Part shown: positions 1 to 10,330 of the stretch, piece by piece | How the letters are laid out: every line of letters starts with the position of its first letter | Numbering within the stretch: the first letter of the stretch is position 1 | Assembly (NCBI RefSeq): GCF_014202075.1 | Contig: NZ_JACHFZ010000004.1 | Location: 335,683-399,682, forward strand | Length of the DNA: 64,000 bases | Direction of reading: 5' to 3' | From: Brevundimonas basaltis | GTDB taxonomy: Bacteria > Pseudomonadota > Alphaproteobacteria > Caulobacterales > Caulobacteraceae | Program-made: the position numbers and the translations under genes | The notes under the pieces: generated by a model | The model's input: the letters and a program-made list of their open reading frames with translations, nothing else | The model's database searches: none | What the model was told of the DNA's origin: nothing

Positions 1-1671
1 ATCGGCTTGGCGGCTGCGTCCGCCTGGTGGCTGTTCGCCCTCGCGGCCGAAGCCATACTGTGGACATCCACCAGTCCGGGTCTGGTCCGGCGATCGCCTG
101 TCCCGGCGCGGGCGCTGCGCCTCTTCGCCTCCTGCATGGCGAGTTGCGGCTGGGTGCTCGGCGGTCTGCTTCTGTGGTTTCACGGCACGCTTACCAGCAT
201 GGTGATGGCCGTGGCGCTGCTGTCCGGCGTATCGATCTACATCATCAAGGCCTGTTACCGGACCCCGATCCATCTGCTGGTCTGCGGAATCCCGCCCGCG
301 CTCTGCCTCCTGGCCCTGCCCTTCCTGTACGACGCCGGCCCCTGGAACCGCGTCCAGCTCGCGGCTGCCCTGGCCGTGCTTGTCGGATTTGCGGTCAGTT
401 CCGCGGCCCACGGATGGAAGAACCATCTGAAACTGACCCGGTCGGCGGTGGACCTCAAGGACCAGACCCGCAAGGCCGAGGACGCCAATCGGGCCAAGAG
501 CGCGTTTCTCGCCAATATGAGCCACGAAATCCGGACCCCGCTCAATGGCGTCCTCGGGGTCGCCGAGGCGCTGTCCCATACTGAACTGACACCCGCCCAG
601 CGCGACATGCTGGCGCTCGTCACCTCGTCCGGGGTGTCGCTGCAGCAACTGTTGTCCGACATCCTCGACATGGCGCGCATCGAAACGGCGCAGCTCGAAC
701 TTCACCCGGTCGACTTCGACCTGCGCGAGACGGTCCACGAAACCTTCCAGCTCCACGCACCGGCGGCCGAGGCCAAGGGTCTGCGGGTCCGGCTCGACGT
801 CGCGCCCGACATTGCGGGGCGGGTCGTGGGCGACGTCGTGCGATTCAAACAGGTGCTGACGAACCTCGTCTCGAACGCGGTGAAATTCACCGATCAGGGG
901 CACGTCGGCCTGACCGCGTCCCGCGTCGCGGTGGCGGATGGCGCGGCGCGCTACTTCTTTACGATCGAGGATACCGGGCTCGGCTTCGATGCGGAGCACA
1001 AGGAGCGCCTGTTCCATCGCTTCGAACAGGCCGACGGATCCGTGACGCGCCGGTTCGGCGGTTCCGGCCTCGGGCTGGCCATCTGTCGGCAACTCACGGA
1101 ACTGATGGGCGGGGACCTGGACTGCGACAGCACGCCCGGCCAGGGTTCCGTCTTCCACTTCAGCCTGACCTTGCCGGACGCCGCCGCGGTTCCCGCCATG
1201 CCGCCGCGCGTGGAAGAATCCGTCATCGATCGGCCGCTTCGTATTCTCGCCGCTGATGACCACCCGACCAACCGGAAGGTCATTGAACTGGTTCTCGGCC
1301 CGATGAACGTCGACCTCGCGCTGGTCGAAGATGGCGCCGCGGCGGTAGAGGCGTTCGGGACGGGCGATTTCGACGCCGTGCTGATGGATATGCAGATGCC
1401 GGTGATGGACGGGCTCGCGGCGACCCGCGCCATCCGCGCGTTCGAGTCTGAAACCGGCCGGGCCCGCACCGGAATCATCATGCTGACGGCCAACGCCCTG
1501 CCTGAGCACGTCGAGGCGGCGCTCGCGGCGGGAGCGGATCGCCACCTGTCCAAGCCGATCGACGCCCGGCGGCTCGTCTCGACCCTGCTGGAGCTGCAGG
1601 ACGGCGCGGCGGCCGGCCGCGCCGCGGCCGGACTGGCGCGCTACAGCCCCGCCCCCACCACGCTTTCATAG
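1..1671 (+). CDS. Hybrid sensor histidine kinase/response regulator, 5' end outside window
   Basis: Inner-membrane hybrid sensor kinase. The frame is open to the window edge, so the true start is probably upstream; numbering here is from an in-frame TTG at position 7. Hydrophobic segments fill roughly residues 1-140 and would be the sensor or membrane anchor. A HisKA domain follows with the phospho-acceptor His at residue 173 (motif [10 protein letters not shown]), then HATPase_c (N box near [12 protein letters not shown] boxes DTGLGF and GGSGLGLAI). A receiver domain follows from about residue 412, with phospho-acceptor Asp461 in [11 protein letters not shown] and a conserved Lys in the SKPID motif. 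No output domain follows, so the receiver probably feeds a phosphorelay. The ligand is unknown. The 3' end overlaps the convergent desulfhydrase gene by 31 bp. Confidence 0.9.
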   Translation: MGLAAASAWWLFALAAEAILWTSTSPGLVRRSPVPARALRLFASCMASCGWVLGGLLLWFHGTLTSMVMAVALLSGVSIYIIKACYRTPIHLLVCGIPPALCLLALPFLYDAGPWNRVQLAAALAVLVGFAVSSAAHGWKNHLKLTRSAVDLKDQTRKAEDANRAKSAFLANMSHEIRTPLNGVLGVAEALSHTELTPAQRDMLALVTSSGVSLQQLLSDILDMARIETAQLELHPVDFDLRETVHETFQLHAPAAEAKGLRVRLDVAPDIAGRVVGDVVRFKQVLTNLVSNAVKFTDQGHVGLTASRVAVADGAARYFFTIEDTGLGFDAEHKERLFHRFEQADGSVTRRFGGSGLGLAICRQLTELMGGDLDCDSTPGQGSVFHFSLTLPDAAAVPAMPPRVEESVIDRPLRILAADDHPTNRKVIELVLGPMNVDLALVEDGAAAVEAFGTGDFDAVLMDMQMPVMDGLAATRAIRAFESETGRARTGIIMLTANALPEHVEAALAAGADRHLSKPIDARRLVSTLLELQDGAAAGRAAAGLARYSPAPTTLS

Positions 1672-2639
1672 CCGAACAGCCCCTGCGCCCCGCCGGTGTG
1701 CAGGAAGACCACCGTCTCCCCCTTGAAGGAGCCCTTGCGCGCCAGGGCGATCAGCCCCTTCATCGCCTTGGCGGAATAGACCGGGTCCAGCACGATGCCG
1801 TCGGTCCGCGCCGCCAGTTTCAGCGCCTCGATCACCCCGTCGTCGACCAGGCCATAGCCCTCGCCGACATAGTCGCAGTCGGCTTTGACCATCTCCGCCG
1901 TCACCGCGTCCGGACGCCCCAGCAGGGCCGCCGTCTCGCGCGCCAGCTTCAGCACATTCTCTTCCTGCTTCGGCTTCGGCGCACGCACCCCGATGCCCAG
2001 CACCGGGATATCCGCCCCCATCACCGCCAGCCCGGCGACCAGTCCGGCGTGTGTCCCGGCGCTGCCGGTCGCCGTCACGATCCGGTCGACCCGCAGGTCC
2101 AGCTCGTCGGCGCCGACCACGATCTCGCGGGCGCAGTCGACATAGCCCAGCGCCCCGACCGGGTTCGAGCCGCCGCCGGGAATGACATAGGGCCGCCCAC
2201 CGCGCGCCCGCACCTCGGCCGCCGTCTTCTCCAGCTCGGCCGGCATGTCCGAGCCGCCCGCCACGAACCGCACCCCCGCCCCGAACAGCCGGTCCAGCAG
2301 CACGTTTCCGTTGGCCACATAGTCGTGCGCCTTCGACCCGGTCCGCTCCTCCAGAATGACCTCACAGGCCAGGCCGTGGGCGGCGGCGGCGGCTGCCGTC
2401 TGGCGCACATGGTTGGATTGCACCGCCCCCTGGGTCACCAGCGTATCCGCCTCCTGTTCGAAGGCCTCGCCGAGCAGGAATTCGAGCTTGCGCGTCTTGT
2501 TGCCGCCGCCGGCCAGACCGGTGCAGTCGTCGCGCTTGACCCACAGATCGACGCCCAGTTCCTCGCTCAGCCGCGGCAGCGGCTCCAGCGGCGTCGGCAG
2601 ATGGGCGAGGCGGACGCGGGGGAAACGGGCGAGGTGCAT
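1641..2639 (-). CDS. dcyD: D-cysteine desulfhydrase (PLP-dependent, ACC deaminase family)
   Basis: Predicted to degrade D-cysteine to pyruvate, sulfide and ammonia using PLP. The 332-residue length fits the D-cysteine desulfhydrase/ACC deaminase family. Visible motifs are [22 protein letters not shown], whose Lys in GGNKTRK is the usual PLP Schiff-base lysine, then [13 protein letters not shown], the glycine-rich phosphate loop [10 protein letters not shown], and a C-terminal [11 protein letters not shown]. The ATG at 2639 has a GGAG sequence about 10 bases upstream. It is convergent with the sensor kinase and overlaps its 3' end. The family also contains ACC deaminases and the split is not certain from sequence alone; the alternative is a general pyridoxal-dependent D-amino-acid lyase. 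Confidence 0.85.
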   Translation of the reverse strand: MHLARFPRVRLAHLPTPLEPLPRLSEELGVDLWVKRDDCTGLAGGGNKTRKLEFLLGEAFEQEADTLVTQGAVQSNHVRQTAAAAAAHGLACEVILEERTGSKAHDYVANGNVLLDRLFGAGVRFVAGGSDMPAELEKTAAEVRARGGRPYVIPGGGSNPVGALGYVDCAREIVVGADELDLRVDRIVTATGSAGTHAGLVAGLAVMGADIPVLGIGVRAPKPKQEENVLKLARETAALLGRPDAVTAEMVKADCDYVGEGYGLVDDGVIEALKLAARTDGIVLDPVYSAKAMKGLIALARKGSFKGETVVFLHTGGAQGLFGYESVVGAGL

Positions 2640-2707
2640 GGGGAGACTCCGGCTGGGTGTCCGTCCTAGCGCGGACCCGGCTCCGGCCCAAGCGCCGCCT
2701 CCAACCG

Positions 2708-3112
2708 TCAGGTCGGCGCCACCGCCTCCAGCATCAGGCCGACGATGCGATCCCCCGAGGGCGTCGCCTCCGTCATCAGGGCGTCGAGTTCCGGGGCCAG
2801 CGATGGCGTGATCCGCGCGCTCGCCATGGTCCAGGCGTCGAAAGCGCGGCGCTCGATCGGCCGACGGTCCAGCACCTCGATCTCCCGATGCCGCCGGTCC
2901 CGGCCCAGCCGGCGCTGCAATTGATCCAGATAGCCGGAGTCCCCCTCGACCACCTGCAGAAAGCGGCCGTCATGGGCCGCCAGCGCCCCGGTCAGGCCAT
3001 CGCGAGCATTGTTGCGCTGTGCCTCGCCCAGCAACTCGGCCAGCGGCGCCAGCGCCTCCGTCGGCATCACGGCGACGCTGCGGTAAACCAGTCGGTCCAG
3101 TCGTGTCGGCAT
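2708..3112 (-). CDS. Short BLUF-domain blue-light sensor
   Basis: A 134-residue protein that is essentially one FAD-binding BLUF photoreceptor domain. The conserved flavin-site residues are present: Tyr10 (RLVYRS), Asn35 ([10 protein letters not shown]), Gln53 (FLQVVEG), Trp94 and Met96 (AWTM), with the same spacing as in cyanobacterial PixD. After the domain only about 35 residues remain, with no enzymatic output, so it should act by protein-protein interaction. The ATG at 3112 is preceded by a strong GGAGGG ribosome site. It lies 68 bp upstream of the D-cysteine desulfhydrase gene on the same strand, so the two may be co-transcribed, but nothing links their functions. Confidence 0.9.
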   Translation of the reverse strand: MPTRLDRLVYRSVAVMPTEALAPLAELLGEAQRNNARDGLTGALAAHDGRFLQVVEGDSGYLDQLQRRLGRDRRHREIEVLDRRPIERRAFDAWTMASARITPSLAPELDALMTEATPSGDRIVGLMLEAVAPT

Positions 3113-3552
3113 GATCCCTCCCCACAGCCACGGTCAAGGTAGAGGGATTCACCGACGGGTCTACAAGTCCTTGAAGATAATCGGTTATGTCCGGAGCCGG
3201 ACATTCGGCATCGCCCGCCGAGGTTGACCGGGCGCATTTTTCCGGGAAATCGGCGGGAGCCCCGGAACCGATCCCGCCGATTGCTGTTTATCGATCGGAC
3301 CAAGCGGCGATGCGCGCTCGACTAGTCCACCAGCGGCCCGGCCTCTGCCACGCCCCCCCGACGCAGGCCGGGCCGCTACCTTCTCAGGACATAGGTGATC
3401 GGGCTTAGGGCTTAGGTCGTAGAGATCAAGGTCCGGAATCCCGTGCCCGGGCCCAGGGCTTCGAGAGTCTGCTCCTCCTAAGTCCTAAGCCCTAAGCCCT
3501 AAGCCCCAAGCCCTCCCTTGCTCCGAATCCCGGGCGGCCCGATGCTGTCCCC
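3113..3552. repeat. Gene-free stretch with a perfect 13-bp inverted repeat and a 7-bp tandem repeat
   Basis: 440 bp between the divergent BLUF and TetR genes with no convincing gene. It holds a perfect inverted repeat with arms 3332-3344 (AGCGGCCCGGCCT) and 3365-3377. It also holds five tandem heptamers of the form CCTAAGC at 3477-3511 (first copy ends in T, last is CCCAAGC). Two heptamers in the opposite orientation lie at 3401-3416, so the two blocks could pair across about 60 bp. The heptamer block ends 41 bp before the TetR start and could contain its operator. Confidence 0.7.
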
Positions 3553-4164
3553 ATGGCCGAATCGTCCGCCCGCCTGCGCGACCGCGCCGCCACCGAGGCT
3601 CTCATCGTCGAGGCCGGCGAGCGGATCCTCCTGCGCGACGGCTTCCCCGGTCTCAACGTCCAGACCCTGGCTGGCGAGGCGGGATGCGACCGCAAGCTGG
3701 TCTATCGCTATTTCGACGGCGCCGATGGGGTCGTGGCCCGCATCGCCGCCCGCGCCCACGCCGACCTGGTCCGGTCGCTCGACGCCGCCCCCGCCTCCGG
3801 GACCGAGTCCCTGCGCGCCTTTGCCCGCGAGAGCCTGTCGGCCTGGCTCGGCGCCCTGCGCGCCAGCCCCCTGACCCTGCGGCTGATGGCCTGGGCCCTG
3901 GTCGAATCCTCGCCCCTGCTCAACCGTATCGAGGCCGAGCGCTCGGCTGTGCTGCAGGCCTGGATGCGCGAGCGCCGTCCGCGACTGCGCACGCCGCCCG
4001 CCGGCGACGCCGTGGCCGTCAACGCCGTTCTGCTGGCCGCCGTCCAGCACCTCGCCCTCAGCGGCGGCGCCCGCCCCGGCGTCGGCGGCGTCGCCCTCGA
4101 CGACGCCGGCTGGGCCCGCATCGAGACCGCGCTGGACGCCCTGCTGGTGGCCTTCCCGGAATAG
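3553..4164 (+). CDS. TetR/AcrR family transcriptional regulator
   Basis: A 203-residue one-component regulator. Residues about 12-60 form a TetR-type helix-turn-helix: a helix ending in GERILLRDGFPGLNVQTLAGEAGCDRKLVYRYFDG, with the typical hydrophobic YRYF recognition-helix end. The remaining residues form an all-helical ligand-binding domain with no close family signature I can name. It is followed after 37 bp by the TIGR02587-type membrane protein, which it may control together with itself; the heptamer repeats upstream are operator candidates. The ligand is unknown. Confidence 0.88.
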   Translation: MAESSARLRDRAATEALIVEAGERILLRDGFPGLNVQTLAGEAGCDRKLVYRYFDGADGVVARIAARAHADLVRSLDAAPASGTESLRAFARESLSAWLGALRASPLTLRLMAWALVESSPLLNRIEAERSAVLQAWMRERRPRLRTPPAGDAVAVNAVLLAAVQHLALSGGARPGVGGVALDDAGWARIETALDALLVAFPE

Positions 4165-4201
4165 CGGGAGCCACCCTCCCTTTTCAGGCGTTGCCGCTTC
4201 C

Positions 4202-5032
4202 ATGAGCGCCAGCCTCGCCCTCGACCGCCGCCGCGAGCTCGCCTACGCCCGCGATCTGGCCCGCGCCTTCGGCGGCGCCCTGCTGTTCAGCCTGCCGCTG
4301 CTGATGACCATGGAAATGTGGTGGTTCGGCTTCATCCTCGAGCCGCTCCGCCTCGCGGTCTTCCTGCTCGTCGCCCTGCCGCTGCTGTTCGGCCTGGCCT
4401 TCTACGCCGGCTTCAGCGCCCAACATCGCGGCCTCGGCCACGCCCTGCTCGACACCCTTGTCGCCCTCGCCGTCGGGGCCATCACCGCCGCCGCCGTCCT
4501 GGCCCTGTTCGGCGTGCTCGAGCCCGGCGCCCCGCCAGGCCAGATCGTCGGTCAGCTGACCCTGCAGGCCGTCGCCGGCGCCATGGGGGCCCTGCTCGCC
4601 GGCCGCCAGCTCAGCGCCGGCGAGGAGGACATCGGCGATGAGGATCAGGCCGCCTATCCCGGCGAGCTGTTCCTGATGGTCGCCGGGGCCCTGTTCCTCG
4701 CCCTCAACATGGCCCCGACCGAGGAGATGATCCTGATCGCCTACCGGATGAGCGCAGTCCAGGTCATCGCCCTGATCCTCGTCTCTCTCACCGTCATGCA
4801 CGCCATCGTCTACAACATCGGCTTTCCGGGCCAGGAAGCGCACACCCGCCCCTTCGCCGCCTTCGTCCACTACACCCTGGCCGGCTACGGCCTCGTGCTG
4901 CTGACCAGCCTGTATGTGCTGTGGGTGTTCGGACGGACGCAGGGCCACGGCCTGGCCGAGCTTGTCGACGCCGTGGTGGTCCTGTCCTTCCCCGGCGCGA
5001 TCGGCGCCGCCGCCGCCCGGCTGCTGGTCTGA
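4202..5032 (+). CDS. TIGR02587 (DUF2391) family integral membrane protein
   Basis: A 276-residue polytopic protein with about seven hydrophobic segments. Examples are residues 23-40 (ALLFSLPLLMTMEMWWFGF), 50-70, 82-102, 153-170, 181-200 and the last 25 residues. Motifs typical of the TIGR02587 family are seen: the PLLMTMEMWW segment near the N-terminus and LNMAPTEEMILIAYRM in the middle. The function is unknown. Its stop overlaps the start of the next gene (ATGA), so the two are translationally coupled; TIGR02587 and TIGR02588 proteins are known as neighbours. The family assignment is from recall of the motifs and gene order. Confidence 0.75.
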   Translation: MSASLALDRRRELAYARDLARAFGGALLFSLPLLMTMEMWWFGFILEPLRLAVFLLVALPLLFGLAFYAGFSAQHRGLGHALLDTLVALAVGAITAAAVLALFGVLEPGAPPGQIVGQLTLQAVAGAMGALLAGRQLSAGEEDIGDEDQAAYPGELFLMVAGALFLALNMAPTEEMILIAYRMSAVQVIALILVSLTVMHAIVYNIGFPGQEAHTRPFAAFVHYTLAGYGLVLLTSLYVLWVFGRTQGHGLAELVDAVVVLSFPGAIGAAAARLLV

Positions 5033-5409
5033 TGGCCGCCCGCCGCAAGTCCGCGCCGCCCGCCCCCGCCCTGCTCGAATGGGCCATGGGCGGGCTCGGC
5101 CTGTTGCTGGTGCTCGCCGCCTTGGCCGTGATCGTCTTCGAAGCCCTGCGCGCCGGCGAACCGGCCCGGCTCGAGGCCCGCCTGATTGGGACCCGCCCCG
5201 CCGGCGCCGGCTGGCTGGCCGACGTCGAAGTCCGCAACCTCGGAGGCGAGACCGCCGCCGCCGTCGGGATCGAGGGCCGCCTCGGCGCCGAGACCGCCGA
5301 GGCCACCGTCGACTACGTCCCCGCCCACGGAAAGCATCGCGTCACCCTCGCCTTCGACGCCGACCCCCGCGCCGCCCGGGTCTCCGTCGCCGGCTGGTCG
5401 GAGCCCTGA
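5032..5409 (+). CDS. TIGR02588 family protein
   Basis: A 125-residue protein with one N-terminal membrane anchor (about residues 15-38, MGGLGLLLVLAALAVIVFEAL). A small beta-rich domain follows (ADVEVRNLGGETAAAVGIEGRL) that resembles the extracytoplasmic part of TIGR02588 proteins. The chosen ATG at 5032 overlaps the preceding TGA by one base; an in-frame extension upstream would lie inside the preceding gene and looks spurious. It probably forms a membrane complex with the TIGR02587 protein. Function unknown. Confidence 0.7.
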   Translation: MAARRKSAPPAPALLEWAMGGLGLLLVLAALAVIVFEALRAGEPARLEARLIGTRPAGAGWLADVEVRNLGGETAAAVGIEGRLGAETAEATVDYVPAHGKHRVTLAFDADPRAARVSVAGWSEP

Positions 5410-5449
5410 GCCGTTGAACCCCTCGCCCCTTCGGCCTAGGCTGAAGCCG

Positions 5450-5538
5450 TTCTCCGGGGAGCCGCGCCTGAGCGGCTGAGATTGGCGTGACCGCCTGACC
5501 CGTCGAACCTGATCCGGGTCATGCCGGCGAAGGGATGA
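5450..5538 (+). promoter_or_regulatory. TPP riboswitch (THI element)
   Basis: Upstream of thiC lies a canonical thiamine-pyrophosphate aptamer. GGGGAGCC begins at 5456, GCGGCTGAGA lies at 5471-5480, then a variable P3 hairpin, then ACCCGTCGAACCTGATCCGGG, then TCATGCCGGCGAAGGGA ending at 5535. These are the signature sequences of helices P2-P5. With TPP bound it should repress thiC expression. About 67 bp separate it from the thiC start; I could not assign an expression platform (terminator versus ribosome-site masking). Confidence 0.95.
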
Positions 5539-7515
<1,977 letters not shown>

Positions 7516-7519
7516 GGGG

Positions 7520-8275
7520 CTAGGCCGCCTTCAGTCCCGCCAACGGCCGCACCTTCAGAAACACAAAGGCTCTGGGCTTGGTGGTAGACCCGTTGAGGCG
7601 CAGCAGCGTGGCCTCGACTTGCCTCGTGCTTATCCAAGCCGAGACAGAAGGCGCTTGGACCCGATTCACATACCCAACTGTGATGCCATCAGCAGAAATT
7701 CGGACGGCATTGGGATCATGAGGATGATCCGGTTCCGGCGTGAGTTCCAGCACCCCTCCCGGGACGAGTGCTGCACGGCTGTCTGGATAGTGGCGGTGGC
7801 CCGCCACTTCTATCACCGCATCACAAAACGCCTGCTCGGGATCGAATGGATCGATCAAGGAGAAGCCATCGCCAGGCAAACGAGCCTCAGTTGCGCCCAA
7901 CAACGCCATAGGGCTCACGCGGTCAGTGGTCTGAATGCGAAAGTGCTCAAGATAGGCGCCAAAGTCGGAACGCGTCGGCGGCGGAAGGCGCCTGAGGAAG
8001 GCTTCCAAGACATGGTCATCGAAGATCGTCTTGTCGCTTCCGCGGGAATCGAACGCCGGGTACCCTAGGTATCCTGTCGCCCTAAGTTCGCTCTCTGTGC
8101 GCCCGTTGTTCTCCATCGAGAACTCTGCACCTTTCAGATAGCGAAACTCCACGCCGTCCGAAGTGCGCCGCACTTCTCCCACGATCCATCGCGTCCTCCC
8201 CGGCACTGTGAGAGGAGGTTCCCACGTCAGCGTAAGCCGCTTGGGTTCACTCAAGTATTCAATCCACTGCGACAT
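7520..8275 (-). CDS. HIRAN-domain protein with a HipA-N-terminus-like region, partner of HipA-like kinase
   Basis: A 251-residue protein, second gene of a two-gene operon: its ATG starts 2 bp after the kinase stop. Residues about 152-242 look like a HIRAN domain, with GGVLELTPEPDHPHDPNAV followed by a GYVNR motif; these match the family pattern of Ep-x-N-x-yDpnAv then GY. Residues about 13-140 look like the N-terminal subdomain of HipA kinases: EFRYLKGAEF, then FLRRLPPPTRSDFGAYL (residues 93-109), then SPMALLGATEARLPGDG (121-137). That subdomain is the part missing from the neighbouring kinase. HIRAN domains bind DNA ends in HLTF/Rad5-type proteins. The base composition is lower in GC than the flanks. 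The HIRAN call is moderate; the HipA-N1 resemblance is inference. Confidence 0.65.
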   Translation of the reverse strand: MSQWIEYLSEPKRLTLTWEPPLTVPGRTRWIVGEVRRTSDGVEFRYLKGAEFSMENNGRTESELRATGYLGYPAFDSRGSDKTIFDDHVLEAFLRRLPPPTRSDFGAYLEHFRIQTTDRVSPMALLGATEARLPGDGFSLIDPFDPEQAFCDAVIEVAGHRHYPDSRAALVPGGVLELTPEPDHPHDPNAVRISADGITVGYVNRVQAPSVSAWISTRQVEATLLRLNGSTTKPRAFVFLKVRPLAGLKAA

Positions 8276-8277
8276 CT

Positions 8278-9213
8278 TTAAGCTCCAATCGCAGCGATGA
8301 CCGCGTCGCGCTTCGCTTTCAAAAGACGGGTGACAAAGTCCGCTCGCCGCTCCGTGAAGCGGATCGGGAACTCAGTCGCCGAGCAGGCATGAACAACGTC
8401 ATCGATCGTAGAATCACGCAAGTGAATCACACGATCCATCTTCGTTCCATCCCTGCCGTGAACTTCCATAAACCGGCGGCACAGTTCGGCGTGCCTCGCG
8501 CTTTCGTCATTTCCCGCCAGCCAACCGCAATGGTGCATCCCTCGCGCGACAAAACGGTCGAATGCGGCCCCTGTAGTTAGCCGTCCCATGTCCTCATCTC
8601 TGATCGAAAAGCCGAGGCTGGTCCCATTGTCGAATATCGGCGCCAACGAGTGCGTCACTTGACCATCCGTAGAGACGCGAACCAGAAAGCCCCAGTTCTC
8701 CGAATGCCGATCCGTATTCCCGATGACGGCGTCGAACGCGATCGCCTCGGCCCACCAAGAATGCCAGTCCACCACTTGGTGGCTTCGTGTCAGCCAGATG
8801 TTTTCCCTCATGCTGCCGCGCCGGAAATCGGTTGTTCTGCCGAGGCCCTGAAACCGCTCGATGGCGTGAACGAACCTGAGGGGCTCGTGACCAGGGTGGC
8901 CGAAGAAGAACTCAACCAGCACTCCGGGGCGTCCAATGGCATCGGTCGCCAAGAAGGCTGGCGGGACCGGCAGCCCCATTTCCCGGGCCAACCTATAGGC
9001 AATGACCTCCGACCAGATCTGCATTGCCCGATTGCCCGTGGGTTCCTTGAATACATAGCGATGCGCGCTCACGAGATCCGGTCGGGCCGTCGGATTGGGA
9101 GAGATCACAAACCTCTTCGGCTTCGCGCCTTGCGGCCCGAAGGGGTTGTCCTCGTCCAATTCCCACCGGGAGATGTCGACGACGTCGGGTAGGTGAACGG
9201 GGAGCCGTGCCAT
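8278..9213 (-). CDS. HipA-like serine/threonine kinase lacking the N-terminal subdomain
   Basis: A 311-residue HipA/CtkA-type kinase. Visible elements are the ATP-site Lys in YVFKEP (Lys56), the catalytic loop IGNTDRHSENWGF (Asp168, Asn173) and the metal-binding Asp195 in APIFDNGTSLGF. It starts directly in the core kinase fold, without the roughly 100-residue N-terminal subdomain of full HipA (about 430 residues), so it resembles HipT of tripartite HipBST systems. The start is taken at the ATG at 9213; a TTG 30 bp upstream is possible. A TATAAAAT sequence lies 8-15 bases before the ATG, suggesting a very short or leaderless transcript. There is no HipB-like HTH gene next to it. Sampled GC is about 58%, against about 70% around it, suggesting transfer. 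Confidence 0.85.
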   Translation of the reverse strand: MARLPVHLPDVVDISRWELDEDNPFGPQGAKPKRFVISPNPTARPDLVSAHRYVFKEPTGNRAMQIWSEVIAYRLAREMGLPVPPAFLATDAIGRPGVLVEFFFGHPGHEPLRFVHAIERFQGLGRTTDFRRGSMRENIWLTRSHQVVDWHSWWAEAIAFDAVIGNTDRHSENWGFLVRVSTDGQVTHSLAPIFDNGTSLGFSIRDEDMGRLTTGAAFDRFVARGMHHCGWLAGNDESARHAELCRRFMEVHGRDGTKMDRVIHLRDSTIDDVVHACSATEFPIRFTERRADFVTRLLKAKRDAVIAAIGA

Positions 9214-9270
9214 CGAAGGGATTTTATACCTGCGATGCGTCAAAAGCGGACATATCGACTTTAGCAGCGC

Positions 9271-9930
9271 TCACTCACCCGCCATCCCCCGCAACGCCTC
9301 CTCGAACACCGCCGCCGGCTGCCCACCCGAGATCAGCCACTTCCCCTCCACCACCACGGCCGGCACGCCGCTGATCCCGCGCGAGACCCACAGCGCCTCC
9401 GCCGCCCGCACCTCCTCGGCATAGCGCCCCTCCGCCAGCACCGCCTCGGCCTCCCCCCGGTCCAGCCCCGCCGCCGCCGCCGCGTCGGCCAGCACATCGG
9501 CGTCCGTCATCGTCCGGCCCTCGGTGAAATGGGCCGTGAACAGCGCCCCCTTCAGCGCCCTCTGTTCCGCCATCCCGATCGTCCCCGCCCAGTGCAGCAG
9601 CCGGTGGGCGTCGAAGGTGTTCCAGATCCGGCTCGTCTCGCCCATCCGCATCTCGAACCCCGGCCAGGCCTCGGCCGCCCGCTCGGCGATCATCACCCGG
9701 TTCCGCGCCGACTGCTCCGGCGTCGCACCGTATTTCCCGGCCACATGTTCGACGATGTTCTGCCCCTCGGGCGGCATCTGCGGGTTCAGCTCGAACGGCT
9801 GGAAGCGCACCTGCGCCTCGATCCCCTCCCCCTTCAGCGTCTCCAGCGCCGCCTCCAGCCCGCCCAGCCCCACCACGCACCAGGGGCAGACGATGTCGGA
9901 GACGAAGTCGATGTGCAGGGACTTGGGCAT
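9271..9930 (-). CDS. DsbA/FrnE-like thioredoxin-fold oxidoreductase
   Basis: A 219-residue DsbA-family protein with the active-site CPWC at residues 15-18 (DFVSDIVCPWCVVG). An all-helical insertion follows, then the C-terminal GVSGVPAVV-like segment (ISGVPAVVVEGKWLISGGQP) with the cis-proline loop typical of the FrnE / 2-hydroxychromene-2-carboxylate isomerase group. No signal peptide is seen, so it is cytoplasmic, like FrnE disulfide isomerases. The start was set at the ATG giving MPKSLHIDF; a longer frame upstream lacks conservation. No operon partner is present. Confidence 0.88.
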   Translation of the reverse strand: MPKSLHIDFVSDIVCPWCVVGLGGLEAALETLKGEGIEAQVRFQPFELNPQMPPEGQNIVEHVAGKYGATPEQSARNRVMIAERAAEAWPGFEMRMGETSRIWNTFDAHRLLHWAGTIGMAEQRALKGALFTAHFTEGRTMTDADVLADAAAAAGLDRGEAEAVLAEGRYAEEVRAAEALWVSRGISGVPAVVVEGKWLISGGQPAAVFEEALRGMAGE

Positions 9931-10330
9931 GGGTCGATCTCCGGGCGGGCCCTTCATATAGGGCTCGGGGCCGTCGGGTTCATCACAACGGGCACAACGA
10001 GACACGACGAACACAACGGGAGCCCACCTGTCCTCGCCCTTCGCGGGCCCTTGCCCGCAATTCCATCAATGGCGTCTCCCTGACGGGAGCCGCGGGCACC
10101 GGCCCCGTCGTGTCCGTTGTGAAATCGTTGTGCTCGTTGTGAAGAACCTCGGCTCTCCACAGCCGCCCAAACCCCATGACGCTGTGCTGACAATCCGGGA
10201 AATTATAGTCGGGTTATGCGGACGATTTCTGGCCTTTTCAGCGCCTTGGCTGAATCTAAACGCGATCTTCCCGCCCCATGAAAAACCGCGCGTAGACTTT
10301 CCTCCGCCAGCAACAAAGGACGCCACGCCC
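9931..10330. repeat. Intergenic palindromic element built of CACAACG units (arms 9979-10000 and 10125-10146)
   Basis: A 400-bp gene-free stretch. It contains an inverted repeat of 22-bp arms (9979-10000 and 10125-10146) that match at 20 of 22 positions. Each arm carries two CACAACG units spaced by about 8 bp, and further units (ACACAACGGG, GTCCGTTGTG, GACACGACG) extend inward. The whole 168-bp element could form a long imperfect hairpin. It is not a CRISPR: the units are too short and lie in both orientations. The rest (10147-10330) is the leader of the next gene; nothing else is recognised there. Confidence 0.7.

Noticed and set aside
3187..3408. A 73-codon frame before the TetR gene
   Set aside because: No ribosome site, no conserved features, and it covers a perfect inverted repeat.
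8278..9213. Reading the HipA-like gene as a truncated pseudogene
   Set aside because: All kinase core motifs are intact and the missing N-terminal part appears on the adjacent gene, so a split system is more likely than decay.
9979..10146. Possible CRISPR array
   Set aside because: The repeated units are 7 bp, in both orientations, with no regular spacers and no cas genes.
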